From: an uncultured Faecalibacterium sp.
GTDB taxonomy: Bacteria; Bacillota; Clostridia; Oscillospirales; Ruminococcaceae
Reading direction: 5' to 3'
NCBI GenBank assembly: GCA_937907025.1
Contig: CALESJ010000030.1
Coordinates: 1 to 58,865 of the forward strand
Length of the DNA stretch: 58,865 nucleotides
Made by a program: the position numbers and the translations under genes. The notes beneath the pieces are model-generated. The model searched no databases and had not been told where the DNA came from. It was given only the letters and a program-made list of their open reading frames with translations. Positions 33,013-40,340 of the stretch are shown piece by piece; the first letter of the stretch is position 1; each line of letters begins with the position of its first letter.

Positions 33013-33981
33013 TCAGAACAGACGGGAATCGCTGAATTTATCGGCGATCTTGTTGACGATGATGACCAGCACAAAAGCGATCACCGACTTCAGCACGTTG
33101 ACCGCGGTGCCGTAGCTGTAATCCGGGAAACCGGTGGACTGGAAGGCAATGCGGTATACATATGTCTGAATCACGTCGGCGGTAGAATAGGTGCCGGTGT
33201 TGTACATCAGCAGGATACGGTCCAGGTTGACCGTGAAGATATTGCCCACGCTGATGATCAGCATGGTGATGACCGAGGTGGAGATGCTGGGCAGGGTGAT
33301 GCGCCACATCTTGACCCAGCGGGTAGCGCCGTCCATATCGGCCGCCTCGTACAGAGTGGGGTCGATATTCATCATGGAGGCGATGTAGATGATGGCGGAA
33401 TAGCCGAAAGTCTGCCAGATTTCCAGGATTACATACAAGGGCCGGAACCATTCCGGCTTGGACATGAAGTTGATGCTTTGCCCGCCCAGACGGGTAATCA
33501 GCATGTTAACAAGCCCGGAACTGGGAGATAGCAGCGTGTACATGATACTGACCATGACCGCTGCCGAGATGAAATACGGCAGGAAACTCAGGGACTGAAT
33601 GGTTCCGCGAAGCCATTTGCAACGGACTTCATTGAGGAAAAGGGCGAATATGATGGGCACCGGAAAGACGACCACCACCGACAGGAAAGCCAGTATGATG
33701 GTATTTTTTGTGATGGTCCAGATGTATTGGTCCTGCAGAATGCGGGCGAACTGTTCCAGGCCCACCCATTCGCTGCCGAAAACGCCCTTGGCTGCACTGA
33801 AATCCTCAAACGCAATGACCATAGCCCCGACCGGCCCGATCTTGAACAATACCAGGATCAGAAAACCGGGCACCATCAGCAAATACAACAGGTAATTCCG
33901 TTTCACATCTTTTTTAATCCGAGCCCACAGCGGTGCCTTCTTTTCTTCAAGAGCCACCGCGTTTTTTGTGCGTTTCGGCAT
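33013..33981 (-). CDS. Carbohydrate ABC transporter permease (CUT1, LplB-like)
   Basis: A 322-residue membrane protein. It has a cytoplasmic basic N-terminus (PKRTKNAVALEEKKAPLW), then six helices, with the docking loop YEAADMDGATRWVKMWRITLPS near residues 218-240. This is the first permease of the pair and matches the LplB/UgpA group. AAAGGAG precedes the ATG. It lies 105 bases after the binding-protein gene; that spacer shows no strong hairpin. Confidence 0.9.
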   Translation of the reverse strand: MPKRTKNAVALEEKKAPLWARIKKDVKRNYLLYLLMVPGFLILVLFKIGPVGAMVIAFEDFSAAKGVFGSEWVGLEQFARILQDQYIWTITKNTIILAFLSVVVVFPVPIIFALFLNEVRCKWLRGTIQSLSFLPYFISAAVMVSIMYTLLSPSSGLVNMLITRLGGQSINFMSKPEWFRPLYVILEIWQTFGYSAIIYIASMMNIDPTLYEAADMDGATRWVKMWRITLPSISTSVITMLIISVGNIFTVNLDRILLMYNTGTYSTADVIQTYVYRIAFQSTGFPDYSYGTAVNVLKSVIAFVLVIIVNKIADKFSDSRLF

Positions 33982-34086
33982 GGGATACTCCTTTCCCCTT
34001 TTCCGGTCCGCCGCGCCGGCACCAGAATGGCGTGCCGGCGCGGTATGTTACCGGACAAAGGGATGCATGGTCAGATCAGGTTGTTC

Positions 34087-35694
34087 TCAGGCATACATGG
34101 CCTGGTAGGCTTCCAGCTGGATTTCTTCCAGACGGGCCAGGCCCAGGGCATCCATTTCATCAATGAAGGCCTGCCATTCGGTTTCGTTCAGTTCGCGGCT
34201 GCCGGTGATGAACTGGGAAATGCCGGACATCTGGGCGTCATACACGGCGGCAACCAGGTTGGTCAGCTCCTTGGACTGGTCCTCGGTGAGCTTCAGGGTG
34301 TAGGAAACACCCATGTTTTCATCGGTGAACAGGCGGGCACTGGCTTCGGCGGTAATCGGGTCGTTCCACTTGAAGAAGGCTTCGTTGTCAACAGGCTTGC
34401 AGACGGTGAAACGGTCGCTGAGGAAGCTCCAGCGCTTTTCGCCGGCGGGAGTGGCTTCCTCGGTGGCGTAGTCCACGATGAACTCCTTGGAGCCGTCCGG
34501 TTCCACTTCAAAGCTCTCGCCTTCCACGCCGTAGTTGGCCAGGATGATGCCTTCTTCACTGTAGAAGTAATCGATGAAGGAGAGGATGGTCTTGATTTTG
34601 TCTTCGCTGCAGTTGGCGTTGACGGCGGTGACGCACTCGTCGTTGTACTTCATGCTGACGGTCATCTTCTGAGGATTGCCGTTTTCATCCTTGATGAAGT
34701 TCAGCACGCCCATCTGGAAGTTGGGGTCGTTGTCCGGGCCGCCGTTGGTCATGAACCAACCGGCACGGTTGTAGTAATCATAGAAGATGCTGGAGTTGCC
34801 GTTGAGCATGGAGGCTTCCCAGTCGGCTTCGCTGTAAGTACCGGCCACCCATTCGGGCTGGATCAGACCTTCGTCGTACCATTTCTTCATGGTTTCGGTC
34901 ATCTTGTAGGCGCCTTCATTGCGGATGTCGATGGAGCCGTCCTTGTAATGGCCGCTGACATAGATGCCGTGGGAGGCATCCTGGGAGATGCTGCTGGCAG
35001 CGCCGAACCAGGCGGCAAAGCGGATAGCGGTATCACGGCCGCTGAGGGGATAATAGTTGGGGTTATCCTTGCCGTAGTAGGCCTTCAGGGTTTCCAGAGC
35101 CTTGGTGAAGTCTTCCACCGTAACGATGGATTCGGGGTCGATGCCGGCGGCCTGGAAATGGTCCACACGGTAGCCGATCAGGTCGGCAAAAATGGGAGTT
35201 TCTTTGCACAGGCCGTAGATGGCACCGTCATCACTGGTGACCAGGGCCTTGTAGTCCGGGTTGGCGTCGATATACGCCTGCAGGTTGGGGGCGTACTTTT
35301 CAATGTAGGGAGCCAGGTCAGCGAACACGCCCTGCGGGCCGTAGACGTTGGTCTGGGACAGCTTGGTCATGACGGCATCCGGCAGGTCGCCGCTGATAAT
35401 ACGCTGGTCAATTTCCGAATAAACGTCGTTGAATTCCTCGGGACCGGAGATGTAGTCCACATGGATGCCGGTGCGTTCTTCCGCCACGTCGTACCACTTC
35501 AGTTCCTTGATCCAGTCGACGTAGGTGGAACGCATGAACATGGTGTAGGTGTTGTCCCCTTCCGCGGTGGCTGCAGTATCCGCAGTACCGGCAGAAGTGC
35601 TTTCGGAGCCGCCGGACGTGCCGCAGCCTGCAAGCAAAGTGGTGGCCATAGCGGCAGCGAGAACAGCTGCACCGATGCGTTTTTTCAGTTTCAT
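34087..35694 (-). CDS. Extracellular sugar-binding lipoprotein (LplA-like)
   Basis: A 535-residue binding protein with lipobox LLAGC (Cys 23) and a short Ser/Thr/Gly-rich linker. The mature chain has the large two-lobe form of family 1 carbohydrate-binding proteins of the LplA group, including the hinge-like EGIILANYGVEGESFE segment near the C-terminal third. It captures the ligand on the cell surface and hands it to the two permeases encoded downstream. It starts 36 bases after the pdxA-like gene, with AAGGAGG in between, so it belongs to the same operon as the catabolic enzymes. Confidence 0.88.
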   Translation of the reverse strand: MKLKKRIGAAVLAAAMATTLLAGCGTSGGSESTSAGTADTAATAEGDNTYTMFMRSTYVDWIKELKWYDVAEERTGIHVDYISGPEEFNDVYSEIDQRIISGDLPDAVMTKLSQTNVYGPQGVFADLAPYIEKYAPNLQAYIDANPDYKALVTSDDGAIYGLCKETPIFADLIGYRVDHFQAAGIDPESIVTVEDFTKALETLKAYYGKDNPNYYPLSGRDTAIRFAAWFGAASSISQDASHGIYVSGHYKDGSIDIRNEGAYKMTETMKKWYDEGLIQPEWVAGTYSEADWEASMLNGNSSIFYDYYNRAGWFMTNGGPDNDPNFQMGVLNFIKDENGNPQKMTVSMKYNDECVTAVNANCSEDKIKTILSFIDYFYSEEGIILANYGVEGESFEVEPDGSKEFIVDYATEEATPAGEKRWSFLSDRFTVCKPVDNEAFFKWNDPITAEASARLFTDENMGVSYTLKLTEDQSKELTNLVAAVYDAQMSGISQFITGSRELNETEWQAFIDEMDALGLARLEEIQLEAYQAMYA

Positions 35695-35730
35695 TCTTTT
35701 TTCCTCCTTATCAATCTTTAGGTTCTATGA

Positions 35731-36771
35731 CTACCGGTTGTGCCCGTTTTTGGACGCGGCAAACCGGATTGCATACTCGATGGCATTCTTCAGGCTGAGC
35801 TCGTTGGCCCGACCGGTTCCGGCCTGGTCGAAGGCCGTACCGTGGTCCACGCTGGTGCGGATGATGGGCAATCCCAGGGTGATATTGACCCCTTCCACCG
35901 CGCTCCATGCCTGCTTTTCACGATCATAGTTGAAACCGACGACTTTCAGCGGAATGTGTCCCTGATCATGGTACATGGCAACCACAATGTCATACCACCC
36001 GCCGATGGCCTTGGAAAAGATGGTGTCTGCAGGTACAGGACCCTGAACGTCTATTTCTTCCTGTCGGGCCTGCTGTACAGCCGGCGTGATTTCCTCGATC
36101 TCTTCCGTTCCGAAAAGACCGCCTTCCCCGCAGTGCGGATTCAGGCCCGCCACCCCTACCCGGGGGTGTTCGATTCCCATATCCCGGCACGCCTTGTCGG
36201 CAATGCGGATAACTTCCAGAACCCGGCCTTTTTTGACCCGTTCACAGGCTTCCCGCAGGGAAACATGGGTGGATACATGTACAACCCGAAGATCATGGTG
36301 TGCCAGCATCATGGTGTAATGGCGGGTACCGGTGTATTCGGCGTAGATTTCGGTATGTCCGGAAAAATGATGTCCGGCCAGGTTCAGCGCTTCCTTGTTC
36401 AGCGGGTTGGTGACCGTTGCGTCTACCTGACCCGCCATGGCCAGCTCAATGGCTTTGCGCACATAGCAGAACGCCGCGTTGCCGGCCTGGGGAGAAACCT
36501 GTCCCAGCGGAAAGTCTTCCGGTTTCACAATTCCCATCTCGTACACATCGATGGTGCCGGGACGATACAGTCCCTGCTGCGGATCGGTCACAGGATGGAT
36601 TTCCAGGGTATCCAGCCCCACAAACCGGCATGCCCGCTGTAAAACGGCAGCATCTCCGATCACCAGGGGTTTGCACCGGCTGTAAAGTTCCGGATCATTC
36701 AGTGCCTTGGCTGTGATCTCCGGGCCGATACCGGCCGGATCCCCCAGGGTAATGGCAATGATGTTTCGCAT
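35731..36771 (-). CDS. PdxA-family 4-phospho-acid dehydrogenase (PdxA2 type)
   Basis: A 346-residue NAD(P)-dependent enzyme. ITLGDPAGIGPEI at the N-terminus, AGHHFSGHTEIYAE and YHDQGHIPLK are the family's metal and phosphate motifs. PdxA makes pyridoxal precursors. PdxA2 members next to DUF1537 kinases instead oxidise D-threonate or D-erythronate 4-phosphate to a keto acid that decarboxylates to dihydroxyacetone phosphate. Encoded here with such a kinase, the PdxA2 role is favoured. The ATG at 36771 was chosen over an in-frame GTG at 36780 because AAGGAG is better spaced. It lies 12 bases after the aldolase gene. Confidence 0.88.
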   Translation of the reverse strand: MRNIIAITLGDPAGIGPEITAKALNDPELYSRCKPLVIGDAAVLQRACRFVGLDTLEIHPVTDPQQGLYRPGTIDVYEMGIVKPEDFPLGQVSPQAGNAAFCYVRKAIELAMAGQVDATVTNPLNKEALNLAGHHFSGHTEIYAEYTGTRHYTMMLAHHDLRVVHVSTHVSLREACERVKKGRVLEVIRIADKACRDMGIEHPRVGVAGLNPHCGEGGLFGTEEIEEITPAVQQARQEEIDVQGPVPADTIFSKAIGGWYDIVVAMYHDQGHIPLKVVGFNYDREKQAWSAVEGVNITLGLPIIRTSVDHGTAFDQAGTGRANELSLKNAIEYAIRFAASKNGHNR

Positions 36772-36783
36772 AGTGCCCACTCC

Positions 36784-37683
36784 TTACTTCATACCGGCTT
36801 CCCGGCAGCGGGCCAGGGTTTCCTTCAGCGCCGCCATTCCCTCGGGCGAAAGGCTGTTGAACGGTGCCCGGCAAGGTCCTACCGGATACCCCAGCTCCCG
36901 CACCGCCGCTTTCACGATGGTGTTGGGGTTACCGAAGCGGAAGCAGTTGCGGAAGGGGCGGATGCTGTCCTGCAGGCGGCGGGCTTCGGCAAAATTGCCG
37001 GCCGCAAACGCTTCATAAATGCCCACCATGGTTTCCGGGAAAACATTGGCACATCCGGCAATGCCGCCTTTGCCCCCGGCCAGCAGCGTCCACAGAATGA
37101 GGGAATCGTTGCCGGAAAGGACGGTAAAGGGTTCGGCACCATCCCGGGTCTGTTCGATGTACTGCAGAATGTTGTCAAAGTTGCCGCTGGAATCTTTGGC
37201 GCCCACAATGTTGGGAACCTGGGACAGTGCCCGTACTGTGGCAGGAGCCAGGGCGTTGCCGGTGCGGGCCGGAATGTTGTACAGCAGGATGGGCAGGTCC
37301 ACGGCGGCGGCGACCGCCTCGTAATGGCGCTGCAGTTCCTGCTGGGAGGCAGCCGCAAAGCTGGGAGTGATAATGGAAAGCACATCCGCACCCAGTTCCT
37401 GTGCTTCGCGGGAAAGGCGGATGGTTTCGGCCGTGCTGATGCATCCGGTGCCGGCATAGACCGGAACGCGGCCATTGACCGCCTTGATCGTTGCCTTGAG
37501 CACTTCCCGCTTTTCCTCATGACTGAGGATGTAACCTTCACCGTTGGTACCGAAAACAAAGATTCCATGTACCCCCGCCGCAATCATCCGCTCGATCTGG
37601 CGCACCAGTTCTTCGTAGCAGACGCTCTCGTCCTCATTCATAGGGGTAAGAATCGGTACGATGATCCCCTTGATCTCTTTCAT
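36784..37683 (-). CDS. DapA/NanA-family aldolase (dihydrodipicolinate synthase-like)
   Basis: A 299-residue TIM-barrel class I aldolase. The GTNGEG loop, YNIPARTG (catalytic Tyr and substrate Arg) and Schiff-base lysine in VGAKDSSGN are all present, so it should be active. The family joins or splits pyruvate from aldehydes: DapA in lysine synthesis, NanA on sialic acid, or 2-keto-3-deoxy sugar-acid aldolases. With a kinase, PdxA and transport genes, a breakdown role releasing pyruvate is more likely than lysine synthesis. Its exact substrate is open. It sits 14 bases from the alcohol dehydrogenase gene. Confidence 0.88.
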   Translation of the reverse strand: MKEIKGIIVPILTPMNEDESVCYEELVRQIERMIAAGVHGIFVFGTNGEGYILSHEEKREVLKATIKAVNGRVPVYAGTGCISTAETIRLSREAQELGADVLSIITPSFAAASQQELQRHYEAVAAAVDLPILLYNIPARTGNALAPATVRALSQVPNIVGAKDSSGNFDNILQYIEQTRDGAEPFTVLSGNDSLILWTLLAGGKGGIAGCANVFPETMVGIYEAFAAGNFAEARRLQDSIRPFRNCFRFGNPNTIVKAAVRELGYPVGPCRAPFNSLSPEGMAALKETLARCREAGMK

Positions 37684-37697
37684 GTCTGATGCTCCTT

Positions 37698-38843
37698 TTA
37701 CAAAATCGAACGGTAAATGGCTTCAGCATCGGCTGCTTCCACCTTGCGGGGGTTGTTGACCAGAAGCCGCTGCACTTCCATACCGGACTTGACCAGCACT
37801 GGAAGGTCCGTTTCGGTCACACCGTAGGGTTTCAGTGAAACCGGAATATCCAGATGTGCAATCATCTGGCCCATACGTTCGATCACCCAGGAAGCTTTTT
37901 CGGAAACCCCTTCCGCCTCACCGGGACCGACAGCGTCGTACACCTCCGCCAGGCGGGACTCACAGCTGGGCTTGTTGAAACGCATCACCGGCATGAGCAT
38001 CATAGCGTTGGCAACACCGTGCGGGATGTGGTACCGGCCGCCCAGCGGATAGGACAGGGCGTGAACTGCCGTAGTGCCGGAGCAGGTAATGGCAACGCCG
38101 CCGTAAAATGCGGCCTGCAGCATTTTTTCCTTGGCTTCCATGGCATCGGGGTCATCACAGGCTTTTTCCAGATTGGCGAAAATCAGCCGCAGCGCCTGCA
38201 TTGCAAATAAATCACTGAAAGGATTGGCTTTGGCCGAGATATAACACTCGATGGCATGGCACAAAGCGTCGATTCCGGTGGATGCCGCAATCCGGCGGGG
38301 CAGCCGGCGAATCATGGCCGCATCCAGAATGACCGCGTCGGCGATCATCTCCGGGTTCACAATTCCCACTTTGAGCTGCTTTTCGGGAACAGCCACAATG
38401 CTGTTGGGTGTGGCTTCGGACCCGGTACCGGCCGTAGTGGGGATCATAACGCTGAAAACACTTTTTTCCCCTTTGAGGGGATCGTCCAGCAAATCCCGTA
38501 CCTGGCAGCGGTCGTCCGCCGTGATGGAGGCCAGCTTGGCAATGTCCATCACACTGCCGCCGCCCACCGCAATGATCCAGTCAGCACCGCTGGTCCGGAA
38601 ATCCGTGACCACTTTCTGTGCCTGGTCACAGCTGGGTTCAGCCGGCAGATCATCAAACAGCTGGTAGTCCATCTGTACAGCATCCAGCTGTTTCAGCACG
38701 CGTTCCATAATACCGGAAGCACAGATTCCTTTATCCGTAAATACAGCGGCTTTCTTGCGTCCCTTAGCCAGCGTTTTCAGCGCTTCCATAGCTGTTTCGC
38801 CGCTGAATATCTGCCGCGGCATCCCTAGTTGATACTGTTGCAT
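37698..38843 (-). CDS. Iron-containing alcohol dehydrogenase
   Basis: A 381-residue group III dehydrogenase. The NAD motif GGGSVMD (~residues 95-101), PTTAGTGSEATPN and the metal-binding His segments HAIECYISAKANPFSD and HGVANAMMLMPV are all present. It would interconvert an aldehyde and an alcohol with NAD(H). In this operon the aldehyde could come from the DapA-like aldolase. GGAGGAAAAA precedes the start; a GTG three bases upstream is also possible. Its 5' end overlaps the kinase gene by 80 bases, which is unusually long for translational coupling. Confidence 0.9.
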   Translation of the reverse strand: MQQYQLGMPRQIFSGETAMEALKTLAKGRKKAAVFTDKGICASGIMERVLKQLDAVQMDYQLFDDLPAEPSCDQAQKVVTDFRTSGADWIIAVGGGSVMDIAKLASITADDRCQVRDLLDDPLKGEKSVFSVMIPTTAGTGSEATPNSIVAVPEKQLKVGIVNPEMIADAVILDAAMIRRLPRRIAASTGIDALCHAIECYISAKANPFSDLFAMQALRLIFANLEKACDDPDAMEAKEKMLQAAFYGGVAITCSGTTAVHALSYPLGGRYHIPHGVANAMMLMPVMRFNKPSCESRLAEVYDAVGPGEAEGVSEKASWVIERMGQMIAHLDIPVSLKPYGVTETDLPVLVKSGMEVQRLLVNNPRKVEAADAEAIYRSIL

Positions 38844-40092
38844 CACTTTTTCCTCCTGTCAGATTCCGGTGAATTTCTTTAAACAGGTCCCGGTTTCCGA
38901 ATCCCCCGGATTTGGAAAGCATCAGGCGGGAATTTCCACCTTCCCTTGCAGCTTCAAACAGCACCGTTCCCGAAACGACCTCGCCGAGAGGATGTATTTC
39001 GTGGCACGAAAGCTGCCGCATCACACCAAGAAGTGTATCACCGCCGATGATCATGGGCAGGTACCGCCCGGATGCGGGGCACTCCAGTAGCCGGCTGACC
39101 AGTACCCCCAGCTGTTTGGCCACCACCGCACCCATACATTGGATTTCTTCCGGTGTGCCACCGGTATCGGTGCCGGTGGTGTCGATAAACAGATCCAGGC
39201 CACCGGCCATTTCCTTTGCCAGGCTGTCCAGAAATGTTTTTCCGTCCCGGGTATCAAAATAGCCTTTTGTCAGTTGTTCCGGGTCCAGAGAAATCCGTAC
39301 CCCGCCGTTGCGGCCGGCATATTGCAGCTGATTTTTGGTGATGGGGTTCAGGCTGCCGCATACCACCAGGAGCGGCGCATCCAGATCAGGCAGTTTCTCC
39401 GGGGGGCCGTCCAGCCCCAGATAGGAGAGCAGCTCTCCCGCAAACCCCGCGCAGCCGCCCAGTACACGGAGCCGGTTCTGGGCCTGCAGGCTTTGCGCGA
39501 TCGCGTGGAAATCTTCCTTTGTTTCCACATCAAAAATTCCGATGGTCGGTGTTTTTACATCAGAGGTATCAAATGCCTTTCCTCGCGGATAGCTGCGGAC
39601 ATCCGCCCGGCATCCCCGGAAAAGGTCCCGCACATAAGGCGAAGTCACCGGTTCGAACGGGTCCTTGCCGAACGCACTGTCATTGATCAGGCATCCGTCA
39701 ATGTACTGGAGTCCATCGCGCGTGATCCGGTTCATAGCAGGCAGAGCCGGTGCGAAGGCGGCGAACGTTTCCCCTGTCTGGTCCAGCGCGGCCTGCATCA
39801 TGGCGCCGATGTTGCCGCGCAGGCCGGAATCCACCTTTATATAAAGGGTCCCGGTGCCGCTTTCCACAGCCTTGCGGACCACTGCGGTACAGTCTTTATA
39901 CGCTTGTTCGGGAGATTTGTGCCGCAGTTCGGCGTTGACTACAACCACATCGGTACGATTCAAATCGATGCCTCCTGCGCAGTAGTCGGTGCCGGCTACA
40001 ACGGCAACCGACACCTTACTGTTCACAAACTGAACGCCGGTGTCCAGTGCCCCTGTCAGATCGTCTGCAATGACCGTCAGTCGCACCGTCAT
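38764..40092 (-). CDS. Four-carbon acid sugar kinase (DUF1537, OtnK/DtnK-like)
   Basis: A 442-residue ATP-dependent kinase, first gene of the operon. The N-terminal VIADDLTGALDTGVQF, the segment YIKVDSGLRGNIGA and the C-terminal ATP-binding part (MIIGGDTLLGVMRQL, GGFGNRDLF) are family features. Characterised members phosphorylate D-threonate, D-erythronate or 3-oxo-tetronates. About 27 residues at the C-terminus extend past the usual end, into the dehydrogenase gene in another frame. Transcription likely starts at 40188-40216. Together with the PdxA-like enzyme it predicts a route from a C4 acid to dihydroxyacetone phosphate. Confidence 0.9.
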   Translation of the reverse strand: MTVRLTVIADDLTGALDTGVQFVNSKVSVAVVAGTDYCAGGIDLNRTDVVVVNAELRHKSPEQAYKDCTAVVRKAVESGTGTLYIKVDSGLRGNIGAMMQAALDQTGETFAAFAPALPAMNRITRDGLQYIDGCLINDSAFGKDPFEPVTSPYVRDLFRGCRADVRSYPRGKAFDTSDVKTPTIGIFDVETKEDFHAIAQSLQAQNRLRVLGGCAGFAGELLSYLGLDGPPEKLPDLDAPLLVVCGSLNPITKNQLQYAGRNGGVRISLDPEQLTKGYFDTRDGKTFLDSLAKEMAGGLDLFIDTTGTDTGGTPEEIQCMGAVVAKQLGVLVSRLLECPASGRYLPMIIGGDTLLGVMRQLSCHEIHPLGEVVSGTVLFEAAREGGNSRLMLSKSGGFGNRDLFKEIHRNLTGGKSDATVSTRDAAADIQRRNSYGSAENAG

Positions 40093-40187
40093 TCCCCCTC
40101 TCGCAGTAGTTTCATTTTGTTACACATCGTTTTTGATCAAGAATCATTTCTTTGTTTCATTTTTTAATTTTCGCTTTGTTTTGTTCA

Positions 40188-40216
40188 ATATTATCATTTA
40201 CTTTTTCTTGTGTCAA
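40188..40216 (-). promoter_or_regulatory. Promoter of the acid-sugar operon
   Basis: Minus strand: -35 TTGACA (40216-40211), 17-base spacer, -10 TAATAT (40193-40188), about 95 bases before the kinase start. The surrounding 248-base divergent region is very AT-rich. It holds repeated TTTCAT/TGAAA-type half-sites, including GTTTC-N5-GAAAC near 40248-40262. Confidence 0.7.
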
Positions 40217-40274
40217 CATTTTTTCGTGTATTTTCGCCTCTCTATATGTTTCTATTTGAAACCATTTTCAAATC

Positions 40275-40303
40275 TTGACTTTTTCTGCAATTGTAGTTAC
40301 TAT
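40275..40303 (+). promoter_or_regulatory. Promoter of the PrpR_N regulator gene
   Basis: -35 TTGACT (40275-40280), 17-base spacer, -10 TACTAT (40298-40303). A TTGTA-N13-TACAA repeat (about 40291-40313) spans the -10. It is a housekeeping-sigma promoter, not a sigma-54 one. Confidence 0.65.
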
Positions 40304-40340
40304 AAAGTTACAATCTAAAACACGTTGGGAGGAATACGCT

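Noticed and set aside
33727..35721. 664-codon plus-strand frame opposite the sugar-binding lipoprotein
   Set aside because: It is antisense to a lipoprotein with signal peptide and ribosome site; its Gly/Val/Phe-rich sequence is a shadow pattern.
36784..37683. Lysine-biosynthetic dapA
   Set aside because: The catalytic residues fit the wider family, but the operon partners are transport and sugar-acid genes, with no dapB or lysC.
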